A stretch of 64,000 nucleotides of DNA, taken from NCBI RefSeq assembly GCF_002564045.1, contig NZ_PDJK01000002.1, forward strand, positions 3,162,001-3,226,000. Reading direction: 5' to 3'. Positions 53,676 through 62,649 of this stretch are shown here, one piece after another (the stretch's first letter is position 1; the number at the start of each line of letters is the position of its first letter). This DNA comes from Amycolatopsis sulphurea. Lineage in GTDB: Bacteria; Actinomycetota; Actinomycetes; Mycobacteriales; Pseudonocardiaceae. Under the pieces are notes generated by a model that was given only the letters and a program-made list of their open reading frames with translations, made no database searches and was not told the origin of the DNA. Both the position numbers and the translations under genes were made by a program.

Positions 53676-54848
53676 ATGGACCTGGAGCTTTCCCCCGCGG
53701 ATCGCGAGTTCCGCGACGGGCTGCGCGAGGTGTTCCTCGGCAAGATCCCGGAGGACGTCCGCCGGCGCAGCACGCTGGGCCGGACCACCCGCGAGGACAT
53801 CGTCACCAGCCAGCGCGTGCTCAACCAGCACGGGCTCGCCGTGCCGCACTGGCCGCGGGAATGGGGCGGCCGCGGCTGGACGCCGACCCAATCGCACCTG
53901 TACTCCGCGGAACTGCAGCGGGCGGGCATCCCGCAACCGCTGGCGTTCAACGTGAGCATGGTCGGCCCGATCATCGCCGAGTTCGGCAGCGCCGAGCAGA
54001 AGCGCAAGTTCCTGCCCGCCACCGCGAATCTGGACATCTGGTGGTCGCAGGGCTTCTCCGAGCCGGAGGCCGGTTCCGACCTCGCCGGGCTGCGCACCAC
54101 CGCGCGCCGCGACGGCGACCACTACGTGCTCAACGGCCAGAAGACCTGGACCACGCTCGGTCAGTACGGCGACTGGATGTTCGTGCTCGCGCGGACCGAT
54201 CCGGACGCCCCGCGCAAGCAGCAGGGCCTGTCCTTCCTGCTGCTCGACCTGAACACCCCGGGCGTCGAACGCCGGCCGATCCGGCTGATCGACGGCAGCG
54301 CCGAGGTCAACGAGTTCTTCTTCGACGACGTCCGGCTGCCGGTGGAGAACCTGGTCGGCGAGGAGAACAAGGGCTGGAGCTACGCGAAGTTCCTGCTCGG
54401 CAACGAGCGCAACGGTATCGCGCAGATCGGTGCCTCCCAGCGGATCTACGCCGACCTCGCGGCGGCTGCCACCCGGCGGCCGACCGAGGACGGCCCGCTC
54501 GCCGGGGATCCGCAGTTCCGCGCCGCGCTGCACCGGGTCAAGACCACCCTGCTCGCGCTGGAGGCCACCCAGCTGCGGGTGACCGCCGCGTCCGAGAACG
54601 GCAAGGCCAGCCCGGTGTCCTCGCTGCTGAAGCTGGAGGGCACGCAGGCGTTGCAGGAGCTGAGCCTGCTCCGGATGCGTGCCGCCGGTTCGGACGGCAT
54701 GCTGCTGGACACGGAGGCACCGCTGCCGTCCGGTGAGGCCGCCGCGGTCTCCGCGGCGCAGTACCTCAACCTGCGCAAGCTGTCGATTTTCGGCGGCTCC
54801 AACGAAATCCAGCGCGGCGTCATCGCCAAGACGATCCTCGGTCTGTAA
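53676..54848 (+). CDS. Acyl-CoA dehydrogenase, large-type subunit
   Basis: 390 residues: MDLELSPADREFRDGLREVF, WPREWGGRGWTPTQSHLYSA, GFSEPEAGSDLAGLRTTARR, NGQKTWTTLGQYGDWMFVLA, and IFGGSNEIQRGVIAKTILGL. It resembles the FadE-type subunits that pair with a second dehydrogenase to form alpha2beta2 enzymes for steroid side chains, dicarboxylic or pimeloyl-CoA type substrates. The next gene, 15 bases on, is the expected partner. Confidence 0.9.
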   Translation: MDLELSPADREFRDGLREVFLGKIPEDVRRRSTLGRTTREDIVTSQRVLNQHGLAVPHWPREWGGRGWTPTQSHLYSAELQRAGIPQPLAFNVSMVGPIIAEFGSAEQKRKFLPATANLDIWWSQGFSEPEAGSDLAGLRTTARRDGDHYVLNGQKTWTTLGQYGDWMFVLARTDPDAPRKQQGLSFLLLDLNTPGVERRPIRLIDGSAEVNEFFFDDVRLPVENLVGEENKGWSYAKFLLGNERNGIAQIGASQRIYADLAAAATRRPTEDGPLAGDPQFRAALHRVKTTLLALEATQLRVTAASENGKASPVSSLLKLEGTQALQELSLLRMRAAGSDGMLLDTEAPLPSGEAAAVSAAQYLNLRKLSIFGGSNEIQRGVIAKTILGL

Positions 54849-54863
54849 GGAGCCCCGGAGACC

Positions 54864-56021
54864 ATGAACCTCGAATTCACCGACGACCAGCGGCTCCTGT
54901 TCGAGACCGTGGATCAGGCGGTCGGCCGCGGTTACCCGGCCGGGGGCCGCGCCGCCGCCACCGGCAGCGAGCTGGGCTGGTCCGACCAGGTCTGGCAGAC
55001 CCTCGGCGAACTGGGCTTGACCGGGCTGACCGTGTCCGCCGACCACGACGGCGCGGGCGCCGGACCGGTCGAGGTCTACACGAGCCTGGCCGCGATGGGC
55101 AAGCACGCGGCCGCCGAGCCGCTGCTGGACGGCGTCTACCTGCCGTCCTGGCTGATCGCCGAGCTGGGCACGGCGGAGCAGGCCGGGCAGCTGTTGCCGC
55201 AGCTCGCCGCGGGCAGTACGACGATAGCCGTCGCGCACGCCGAACCCGGCCGTCCGTGGGGCCTCGCCCCGGCGACGACGGCCGCCGCGGATGGTTCCCT
55301 CACCGGGGTGAAATCCCCGGTGCGTAACGCAGATCAGGCCGATCGGTTCCTCGTGACCGCAGTCGACGAGACCGGCCGCACCGGGGTGTACCTGGTCGAG
55401 GCGACCGCGGGCGGGATCACCCGCGCGGACGGCCGCGCCGCGGACTGGGGCCACACCTCGCAGGTCGAATTCGCCGGTACGCCTGCTGCCCGGCTCGGCG
55501 ACGGGGCTGCGGACGCCGCTCTGCGCATGGCTTTTTCGCGGGCACGGGTCGCGATCACGGCCGAGGCGATCGGCCTGATGGAGGCCGGTCTCGCGATGAC
55601 CGTGGAGTACCTCAAGACGCGCAAGCAGTTCGGCGTTCCGCTGGCCACCTTCCAAGCACTCGTGCACCGCGCGGTGGACGTCTACTCGCGGGTCGAGCTG
55701 GCCCGGTCGATGGCGTTGTGGGCGACCGCCGTGATCGAGGCGCACGACAACGGCGGGGCGGTGGATCTGCCGGGCACCGCGGACGACGCGTTCGTCTTCG
55801 TGGCCGACGTGGCGACCGCCGTGGCCGAGGAGATCGTCCAGCTGCACGGCGGAATCGGCATGACCTACGAGTCCGACGTCGCCCACCACGCGGCCCGGCT
55901 GATCGCCATCACGGAGAGCTTCGGCGGCGTGAGCTCGGCTCGCCGCCGGGCGATCGCGTCGGAGGCGCTGCTGGTCGCGCCGAGTGCGTTGCTCGGCAAC
56001 GCGACGTCGGCGGCGCCGTGA
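54864..56021 (+). CDS. Acyl-CoA dehydrogenase, partner subunit
   Basis: 385 residues with a weaker FAD pattern: MNLEFTDDQRLLFETVDQAV, LGLTGLTVSADHDGAGAGPV, AVAHAEPGRPWG in place of the usual TEPxxGSD, VEYLKTRKQFGVPLATFQAL, QLHGGIGMTYESDVAHHAAR. The divergent FAD loop is common in one partner of heteromeric dehydrogenases. Pairs with the upstream gene. Its stop TGA is part of a GTGAAGGG half-unit of the palindromic repeat, so its C-terminal end may have been set by the repeat. Confidence 0.88.
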   Translation: MNLEFTDDQRLLFETVDQAVGRGYPAGGRAAATGSELGWSDQVWQTLGELGLTGLTVSADHDGAGAGPVEVYTSLAAMGKHAAAEPLLDGVYLPSWLIAELGTAEQAGQLLPQLAAGSTTIAVAHAEPGRPWGLAPATTAAADGSLTGVKSPVRNADQADRFLVTAVDETGRTGVYLVEATAGGITRADGRAADWGHTSQVEFAGTPAARLGDGAADAALRMAFSRARVAITAEAIGLMEAGLAMTVEYLKTRKQFGVPLATFQALVHRAVDVYSRVELARSMALWATAVIEAHDNGGAVDLPGTADDAFVFVADVATAVAEEIVQLHGGIGMTYESDVAHHAARLIAITESFGGVSSARRRAIASEALLVAPSALLGNATSAAP

Positions 56022-56078
56022 AGGGTCTGTGAAGGGGCCCTTCACGGACTCTGGGGCTGTGAAGGGTCCCTTCACAGC
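56018..56078. repeat. Palindromic repeat pair plus half unit after dehydrogenase gene
   Basis: Half unit GTGAAGGGTC at 56018, then units 56029-56045 (centre G) and 56059-56075 (centre T, a G-U pair if transcribed), spacer GGACTCTGGGGCT. The remnant of a propeller gene starts immediately to the right. Confidence 0.9.
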
Positions 56079-56080
56079 CT

Positions 56081-56640
56081 GGGGGAAGAGCACGGCCGAT
56101 GTGTTCGCCCGGGGGCTGATCACCACGGAAAACAGCTGACGTATCAGGACTTCCTGTACTGGAGCGACCGCGAGGGCTGCCGGGTTTCGCGGGTCCGCCC
56201 GGCCGGTACGGGCCTGGCCGATCTGATCGTGAACGAACCGGATGACACCGGGACTCAGGGCGTCGGCGTCGCGGTCGACCCGGCACACCTGTACTGGACG
56301 CAGAAAGGCCCGGCTAAGGGCGGCCTCGGCCGGATCTTCCGTGCCGGGCTGGAAATTCCGCCGGGCGAGACCGCCGCCTTCCGCACCGACGTGGAAACCC
56401 TGTGGGCGCACCTGCCCGAACCGGTCGATCTGGAACTGCGCGGTGGCTACCGCTACTGGACCGACCGCACCGATCGATCTGGCACTGCGCGATGGCTACC
56501 GTTTACTGGACCGACCGCGGCGCCGAACCCCGTGGCAACACCCTCAACCGCGCCCCGATCCCGCTCCCCGGTGTGAACGGCGCCGAACCGGGGATCCTGG
56601 CCGGCGGCTTCGCCGAGCCCATCGGACTTGCCCTGGATCT
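56081..56640 (+). pseudogene. YWTD beta-propeller protein remnant with internal tandem duplication
   Basis: Fragments of a YWTD/SMP-30-like propeller: KQLTYQDFLYWSDREGCRVS, GVAVDPAHLYWTQKGPAKGG, LGRIFRAGLEIPPGETAAFR, PEPVDLELRGGYRYWTDR. Then a second copy of the last 49 bp (56425-56472 repeated at 56474-56520) shifts the frame, after which TDRGAEPRGNTLNRAPIPLP and PGILAGGFAEPIGLALD complete the pattern. The N-terminal blades are absent; the piece begins directly beside the palindromic repeat. From 56641 to 56928 no gene could be recognised. Confidence 0.72.
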
Positions 56641-56928
56641 CCAGGCGCTGAGTCAGGGCGAAGGCCTCCTCGGGCGCGAAGGCCTCGTTGACCGGCCGGG
56701 GCGAATGCGCTGACCGTGGTCCGGGGCAAGGAAGCCACCTCCGCCCGCGCCTGGCCGGCCTCCACCTTGTGGGCGTGCGCGCCGACCATGCGCGACGGGG
56801 TATTGCCGGTGGCCAACGCCGCGGGGTTGCCCAGTGATCCGCACATCGGGCCGCGGGTGCTGCAGCAGGACATCCAGCAGGTGCTCGAATGGTCCACCGG
56901 CTCGACCACTACCTGAACCGTTTTTCGG

Positions 56929-57171
56929 TTAGGTGCCGGATCGCCGGCGCAGCACCGGCGGGTCTCCGGGCGCGGGGGTTTCCGGCTGCCGCTCGGCCTC
57001 GATCTGGATCTCGATGTTCGTCTTGTGCGCGATCGGATCCCAGATTTCCTCGATCGGCGCCAGCAGGGATTGGCCACTGCCGGTGCGGCGAGCGCGGACC
57101 GCGTACCACGCGAACCCGGCCAGGAAGAGCGGCAGGCTGAGAAACGTGAGCACGGGCGGCAGGAACTCCAT
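56929..57171 (-). CDS. Small membrane-anchored protein
   Basis: 80 residues: one N-terminal membrane segment, FLPPVLTFLSLPLFLAGFAW (residues 3-22), a basic stretch YAVRARRTGSGQ, then an acidic region with EEIWDPIAHKTNIEIQIEAE and a Pro-rich tail. Not recognised. It is divergent from a TetR gene with palindromes between, so it may be that regulator's target. Confidence 0.5.
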   Translation of the reverse strand: MEFLPPVLTFLSLPLFLAGFAWYAVRARRTGSGQSLLAPIEEIWDPIAHKTNIEIQIEAERQPETPAPGDPPVLRRRSGT

Positions 57172-57185
57172 GCTCCCGACGGTAC

Positions 57186-57219
57186 AGTAACGTAGCGTTT
57201 CCAGAAACACTCTGTTACT
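57186..57219. promoter_or_regulatory. Nested inverted repeats between divergent genes
   Basis: AGTAAC (57186-57191) and GTTACT (57214-57219) flank GTTTC-CA-GAAAC (57197-57208). Two concentric palindromes between a small membrane protein gene and a TetR gene are good candidates for the TetR operator. Confidence 0.5.
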
Positions 57220-57249
57220 CAACAGGGCGATGTTACGCAAAGGGGAACG

Positions 57250-57849
57250 ATGACCCGGCTGACCCGAGCCGAGCAGCAGCAACGCACCCACGAACATCTC
57301 CTGGCCGCCGGGCGGCAGGTGTTCCAGCGTCGCGGCTTCCTCGCCGCAACGGTCGAGGAGATCGCCGCCGATGCCGGCTATACCCGCGGCGCCGTCTACA
57401 AACACTTCGGCGGCAAGGAAGGGCTGTGGCTGGCCATCGTCGAAGCCGACGCGGAAGCCCACCTCGGGGGACTGCGAACAGCCCTCGCTCAGACCACCAC
57501 TCGCGACGAGCTGATCGCGGCCCTGACCCCCTACGACGAGACGAACAAAGACGCGGCGAAGTGGACTGCGATAACCGCGGAAGTGCTTGCCGCAACGGCA
57601 CAACAGCCCGAAACCGCCGCCCGCGTCGCCGCCATCCAGCAACACCACGACGATGCCGTCGTCGCCCTGCTTGCCGAACACTCCCGCCGTCTGCGTCTGG
57701 AGCCGGCGTTACCGCTGCGCGAGGTGGTCGTCATGATCGGCGCCCTAGGCATCGGCCTCGCCCTGCGGCAGACGGTCGCCCCGGCGGTCGATCCCGCGGG
57801 CATTCTCGCGCACGTACTGGGCGCGGTGTTTCCGTCGGTAGATCGGTGA
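57250..57849 (+). CDS. TetR family regulator (AcrR-like)
   Basis: 199 residues. HTH: HEHLLAAGRQVFQRRGFLAA, TVEEIAADAGYTRGAVYKHF, GGKEGLWLAIVEADAEAH. This N-terminus matches the AcrR/efflux-type TetR proteins. Probable autoregulation through the nested palindromes upstream. A hairpin follows the gene. Confidence 0.85.
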   Translation: MTRLTRAEQQQRTHEHLLAAGRQVFQRRGFLAATVEEIAADAGYTRGAVYKHFGGKEGLWLAIVEADAEAHLGGLRTALAQTTTRDELIAALTPYDETNKDAAKWTAITAEVLAATAQQPETAARVAAIQQHHDDAVVALLAEHSRRLRLEPALPLREVVVMIGALGIGLALRQTVAPAVDPAGILAHVLGAVFPSVDR

Positions 57850-57894
57850 CCACGCGGAACTTCTGAGCAACCGGAGGGCGATCGGGCTGATGCT

Positions 57895-57915
57895 CACGGC
57901 TGTTCCACAGCCGTG
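57895..57915 (+). terminator. Hairpin after TetR gene
   Basis: CACGGCTGT-TCC-ACAGCCGTG, a perfect 9-bp stem 46 bases past the TetR stop. The remaining 57916-58090 shows no gene. Confidence 0.55.
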
Positions 57916-58118
57916 AATTCGCTGTTTCCGGCCATGATTCGCGCTTGGCGACTTGCTGCCTGGTCCTCGAAGAGGCGGCCGTTCGGTCGGTTTGCGAGGT
58001 ATCGCACCTTCTTGTGCCATGAGCCACAAACGGTTCGCGACCGGCCTGCCTGCCTGTTTAAGCTGCTTCATCTTGAGGGGCAGTCATCCTGCACGAACGG
58101 GTAGCCGCGGCACTGGGG

Positions 58119-58427
58119 ATGGACGCGGGTGAGCTCGCGGAAGAGGCCGATCTGGTGGAACTGGGCCTCGACTCGTTGCGCTTGATGGCGGTGGTGGGGG
58201 ATCTGCGTCGCGACGGCATAGGTGTCACCTTCGCGGATTTCGCCGCCGACCCCACCATTCGCGCGTGGCAGCGTCTGGTCGCGCAAGCCGGTACGGCGAC
58301 CGCGGCGACCGCGCCACCAGCGTCCACCGATGCCTTGGCCGAGCCCTTCGACCTGAGCCTGCTGCAGCAGAACTCCGTCGTGGAGCTGTACGCCGACCGC
58401 GCGGTACTCGTCACCGGTGACCGGTGA
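58119..58427 (+). CDS. Aryl carrier protein
   Basis: About 102 residues (possibly a few more from a non-ATG start after the TGA near 58078). Carrier-protein helix pattern with phosphopantetheine Ser: EADLVELGLDSLRLMAVVGD (Ser in LDSL), then GIGVTFADFAADPTIRAWQR. This resembles the C-terminal aryl carrier domain of isochorismatases (EntB/DhbB) but as a free protein, with a tail FDLSLLQQNSVVELYADRAV. It would hold salicylate or dihydroxybenzoate for siderophore assembly. Overlaps the salicylate synthase remnant by 11 bases. Confidence 0.75.
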   Translation: MDAGELAEEADLVELGLDSLRLMAVVGDLRRDGIGVTFADFAADPTIRAWQRLVAQAGTATAATAPPASTDALAEPFDLSLLQQNSVVELYADRAVLVTGDR

Positions 58428-59536
58428 CCGGCGCCGCGAACGTCCCGTCACCACGCACCCTCTCGCTGCCGCAGGGGCCGCGCTGGCCGATGTCGTTTCG
58501 TCGGGAGACCGGACCTACGGCTGGGTCACCTTTGAACTCGCAGGCCACGCCGACTGGGCCGGAACCGCGATACTCGCCCGGTTCTTCTTTCCACGCAAGG
58601 AGATCAGATTCACCCCCGGCGCCGCACTGCTTCGTGCCGCAACCCCGGACGAGGTCGGCGAGCTCGAAGCCGCAGTGGCCGAAGCGATCATTTCCCACAC
58701 CGCGTACCTGAGAACGACCCGCACCCTCTCGACCTGTTCGAGCACGACGCCGAGCGATACCAGGCGGCGGTTGCCTCGGCCGTGCAGGATATTCGCGATG
58801 GCAAGCTGGACAAGGTGATCCTCTCCAGATCCGTCCCGGCCCCCGGGGACGTCGATCTGCCCGGGACCTACCTCGCGGGCCCACGCGGGAACGATCCCGC
58901 CAGGTCTTTCCTGATGAGATCGGGGGACTGGGAGATGGCGGGCTTCAGTCCCGAGATCGTCGCCAGGGTCGGCACCGACGGCGTGGTCGCGACGCAACCG
59001 TTGGCCGGCACCAGAGCCTTGGACGACGATCTGGCTCTGAACGCCGCCCGTCGCGAGGAGTTGTACCGCGACGCCAAGGAAGTCTTCGAGCACGCCATCT
59101 CGCCGCCGCCGAACTCGCCCAGGTGTGCACCCCCGGCACTGTGCGGATCGGGTCTTTCATGTCGATCAAGGAGCGCGGCAGCGTCCAGCACCTGGCATCG
59201 GAACTCGCGGGCGAACTGCGGCCGGACGCGAGCTGCTGGAATGCCTTGGCCACCTTGTTCTCCGCTGTGACGGCCTCAGGCATTCCCAAGGCCCAGGCGT
59301 GCGAGCTGATTCGCACCCTCGACCCGTCCCGCGGCCTCTACAGCGGCGCGGACGGAACCCTGGACGCGGCGCTGGTACTACGCAGTGTCTACCGCCAGGG
59401 ACCCCGAACCTGGCTGCGCGCCGGCGCGGGCATCGTGGCGCAATCGACACCGGAGCGCGAACTCGAGGAAACCCGCGAAAAGCTCACCAGCGTCGCGCGT
59501 TTCCTCGTCCCCGCGCCATCTCGGGCGACGATGTGA
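58417..59536 (+). pseudogene. Salicylate synthase (MbtI/Irp9-like), split by two frameshifts
   Basis: Chorismate-using enzyme making salicylate. Frame 1: SSGDRTYGWVTFELAGHADW, FFFPRKEIRFTPGAALLRAA. Shift near 58705, then frame 2: LFEHDAERYQAAVASAVQDI, LDKVILSRSVPAPGDVDLPG, ATQPLAGTRALDDDLALNAA, REELYRDAKEVFEHAIS. Shift near 59100, then frame 3: FMSIKERGSVQHLASELAGE, VTASGIPKAQACELIRTLDP, RAGAGIVAQSTPERELEETR. All catalytic blocks are present, so a single corrected frame would give a normal enzyme of about 370 residues. Sequence error is a real alternative to decay. Confidence 0.85.
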
Positions 59537-59558
59537 CTTGTTCTGTCCCCGGCGGCTC

Positions 59559-60743
59559 TCAAGGCTGACGGACCACACTGGCCAGCACGATCGGCGGATC
59601 CTCCGGGGTGACGCCCGCCGTGAGAAAGTCCCGGCTCCAGGCCCGGCCGACGTCCACAAGGGACTGCACCGAATCGAGCCGCTCACTGTTGTACGCGTCG
59701 AAAACCGAGCCGACGTCGCTGCTCGCACAGGCCCGCAGCGCCGTCCCGAGCGCGAGCGCGTCTTTGAGGGCCGCGGCGGAGCCGGCGCCGGTGATCGGAC
59801 TGGTGGCGTGCCCGGAGTCCCCGACGAGCGCGATCCGCCCGTGCGCGATCCTTGACGGCCGGAAGGTGTAAATCGCCGAACCCATCAGGGTTCCGTGGCG
59901 AAGTCCCCAGAGCAGCGCGTGCCGGATCGTCACGTCCCAGTTCTCATCCAGGTGGCCGGTCAGGGCCTCGGCCGCGCCCGGTCGCCAGGTACCGGCCGGG
60001 ACCGTGTTGCGTAACGTCCCGTCGGTGGACCTGAACGCCGTTTCGACAAGTTCCTGAGTCAACGGCAGGTACATGCCGGCGTTCGCGGTTCGCCGTCCTG
60101 GCTCGGCCACGCCGCCGGCGCCAGGGGTGGTGTACATCAATCCGTAGGCCCCGGGACGGTTGTGCAGATGCATCGTGTCGTCGAAGAAGGCGGCGTGGAA
60201 CTCCGGAGGGCAGGCGCTTTCCGGCATGACCGACCGGAGCAGGATGAGACCTTCGTAGTGCGGAGGCTCGGCCAGCGGGTCCACGAGCGAACGGAGTCTC
60301 GAACCGTACCCGTCCGCGAGGATCATCCCGTCGGCCGAATCCGTGGTGCCATCGGAGAGCCGAACCTCGACGTGGTCGCCCGCGTCGGACACCCCGGCGA
60401 TCGCCACGCCCGAGGTGACGGGTGCGGACTGACTCCGCGTCAGATGCTGGTGCAGGCTGTTCCACGTGGTCGAGCCGAACGTCGCGGGGTAGTCCTGACG
60501 CGAGATCGCGCCGGACTCGGTTTCCACCGTCACCCGCCTGCCGGTCACCTTCATCGCGCCGAGCGCACTGGGCGGGCGGCCGGTCACGTCGGCGATCAGG
60601 TTCTCGTGGACGACGAGCCCGGCACCGCGATCCTCCAGCCGGCTCGCCAAACGTTCGTAGACGTGCACTTCATGGCCGGCGGCGCCGAGTACGCAGCTGG
60701 CGGCCATGCCGCTGATGGAGGCACCGGCAATGATGATCTTCAC
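59559..60743 (-). CDS. FAD-dependent aromatic-type monooxygenase
   Basis: 394-residue class A flavin monooxygenase of the dihydroxypyridine/salicylate hydroxylase type. N-terminal FAD motif is KIIIAGASISGMAASCVLGA, with Ser replacing the third Gly as in several of these enzymes; DGMILADGYGSRLRSLVDPL is the DG motif, and IALVGDSGHATSPITGAGSA the GD motif. GTG 60743 starts VKIIIAG. Placed between the salicylate synthase remnant and an exporter, so it may hydroxylate a siderophore-related aromatic or degrade salicylate. Confidence 0.82.
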   Translation of the reverse strand: MKIIIAGASISGMAASCVLGAAGHEVHVYERLASRLEDRGAGLVVHENLIADVTGRPPSALGAMKVTGRRVTVETESGAISRQDYPATFGSTTWNSLHQHLTRSQSAPVTSGVAIAGVSDAGDHVEVRLSDGTTDSADGMILADGYGSRLRSLVDPLAEPPHYEGLILLRSVMPESACPPEFHAAFFDDTMHLHNRPGAYGLMYTTPGAGGVAEPGRRTANAGMYLPLTQELVETAFRSTDGTLRNTVPAGTWRPGAAEALTGHLDENWDVTIRHALLWGLRHGTLMGSAIYTFRPSRIAHGRIALVGDSGHATSPITGAGSAAALKDALALGTALRACASSDVGSVFDAYNSERLDSVQSLVDVGRAWSRDFLTAGVTPEDPPIVLASVVRQP

Positions 60744-61092
60744 CCGTATCGCCCTCCCGGGGCTGTGCGCGCCAGGCCGCTGCATTCGGCCAGGAAGCCG
60801 CCATCGATTTCAAACCGACCGGTCAATCGTGTTCCGGCAGAGTAGGTCATGCGCCGCGGACCACGCAACGAGCCGATGGCCCGAAACTCGCCGACCCGGG
60901 AGCCCGTACGCCACCACCGGCCCCGCCGATCCGTTCGGCGGAGTCCGCGCGACCCGTTGCGCTTCAGCCGGGGCGGTGGCTACAGTCACGATGCTTATCC
61001 TACCGGTTGGTCATATTACGGTCGCAGAGGACTATCCCACCATCCATCCGCAACGGCCGCCCAAGCCCTTGCTGCGTGACGGAGGACATCGC
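60744..61092. other. Divergent intergenic region
   Basis: 349 bp between the monooxygenase and the exporter, no gene seen. Near 61006-61018 is CCTACCGGTTGGT, a near-palindrome centred on ACCGGT, followed by CATATTACGG, A/T-rich enough for a promoter -10 region of the exporter. GGAGG lies 7 bases before the exporter start. Confidence 0.5.
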
Positions 61093-62610
61093 ATGACGGA
61101 GCTTTCCGCAAAGGCGGGGGAAGCATCGCTTACTGCTCGGGGTGACAGCGTCGAACGACGCCTGAACGCGGTGCCGGTCCCGGCCGCGCTCGTGATCGGT
61201 TTCATCGGCTCGTTGCTGGTGATTTCCGCCGACACCGAGACACTGACCGTCGTTCCACTGCTCGGGTCCCTCAACGAGACGTTCCACATGTCGGCGGCGC
61301 AGGGAGCGTGGTCGCTGTCGGCCACCGGTATCGCGGGCGCCGCGGCCGTGCCGCTTCTCGCGCGTCTGGGCGACATCTTCGGTATCCGGCGACTGCTGCT
61401 GATCAGCCTGTTGCTGGTGGTCGTCGGCAACGTCATGTGCGCGGTCGCGACCGGCCCGGCGATGTTCATCACCGGCCGTGCGGTGCTGGGTATGAGCGCC
61501 GCGTATCCCCTTTTCTATGCCGTGCTCCGGTTGCGCGTGACGACCGCGGGCGGCGTGGACCGGGCCAGTGGGCTGATGACCGCCGCGATGGGTGCGGGCA
61601 TCTCGATCTCCTTCCTGCTCGGCGGCTTCATCCTCCAGCAGGGCGGCACTGTCCGGCTCGTGTTGTGGATCATGACGGCCCTCTCCGCGCTCGTTCTCGT
61701 GCTGTCGTGGGCGTTCGTCCCGGACAGTCGCACCCGCACGCAGCCGAGAGTCGACTACCTGGGTGCGGTCCTGGTCGCCGGCGCGCTGTCGTCGCTGGTC
61801 ATCGGAATCGGGCTGGGGAACAAGTGGGGCTGGACGTCCCTGGGCACGCTGGGCCTCATCGTCGCCGCGATCGTGCTTCTGGGCGCCTGGGTGCTCTGGG
61901 AACTGCACTGCGACAACCCGCTCATGGACCTGCGGATCATGCGCCGGCGTCAGGTCTGGCCGGCCTACCTGGCGGCCGGGTTGTCGGCGACCCTCGGCAT
62001 CAACAGTTGCCTGGCCGTCAGCAACTACGTCCAGACTCCGGCGAAGGCCGGATATGGCTTCGGTGGCACGGTTCTCACCGCGGGCCTCTACCTTCTCCCG
62101 GTCGGCTTGATCATCGCGTTCGGCGGTTCGCTGATGGCTCCGGTCATCCGCGTGATCGGACCGCGAGCGTCCTCTGTGGCGGGTGGCGTGCTGTCCGCGG
62201 CCGTCTTCTTCTGGTTCGCCGGGAATCACACCCACACCTGGCAGTACATCGTGGAGATGGCCCTGTTCGGGGTTTCCTACGCGCTGACCTACACCGCTGC
62301 CGTCACGAATTACCTGCGTGCCGCACGTCCGGGCGAGGGCGGCATGGTGACCGGCGGAGCGAGGGTGGCGAACACCGCCATCGCCTCTCTGGGCCCGGCG
62401 GTCGTGACGGCCTTGCTCACCGCATCGGTCGTCCCCGGCACGAAGATCCCGCAACCCGGCAATTACGACCGTGTCTGGATCTTCTTCGCCGTGTGCGGAC
62501 TGGTGATCGCCGGTTTGGCGATGCTGATCAAGAACTCGTCCGTCGACCAGTCACTTCCCACCGACACCCGGATCATCGCCAAACCGGGCACGGCCGAAGC
62601 CGGGAAGTGA
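61093..62610 (+). CDS. DHA2 family MFS exporter
   Basis: 505 residues with about 14 membrane segments, EmrB/QacA type proton-driven exporter. LLARLGDIFGIRRLLLISLL is the loop 2-3 motif A; GRAVLGMSAAYPLFYAVLRL and MTAAMGAGISISFLLGGFIL the motif C region (normally GPxxGG; here SISFLLGG, a variant). ATG 61093 follows GGAGG by 7 bases. Likely exports the product of the neighbouring aryl acid genes, by position only. Confidence 0.88.
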   Translation: MTELSAKAGEASLTARGDSVERRLNAVPVPAALVIGFIGSLLVISADTETLTVVPLLGSLNETFHMSAAQGAWSLSATGIAGAAAVPLLARLGDIFGIRRLLLISLLLVVVGNVMCAVATGPAMFITGRAVLGMSAAYPLFYAVLRLRVTTAGGVDRASGLMTAAMGAGISISFLLGGFILQQGGTVRLVLWIMTALSALVLVLSWAFVPDSRTRTQPRVDYLGAVLVAGALSSLVIGIGLGNKWGWTSLGTLGLIVAAIVLLGAWVLWELHCDNPLMDLRIMRRRQVWPAYLAAGLSATLGINSCLAVSNYVQTPAKAGYGFGGTVLTAGLYLLPVGLIIAFGGSLMAPVIRVIGPRASSVAGGVLSAAVFFWFAGNHTHTWQYIVEMALFGVSYALTYTAAVTNYLRAARPGEGGMVTGGARVANTAIASLGPAVVTALLTASVVPGTKIPQPGNYDRVWIFFAVCGLVIAGLAMLIKNSSVDQSLPTDTRIIAKPGTAEAGK

Positions 62611-62649
62611 TCGTGCCTCACCGCGGCCGGATCGCCGCGGCGGCCGACG

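Noticed and set aside
56716-56916. Possible gene in the stretch after the propeller remnant
   Set aside because: A 66-codon plus-strand frame and several minus-strand frames exist but none shows a recognisable motif or ribosome-binding site.
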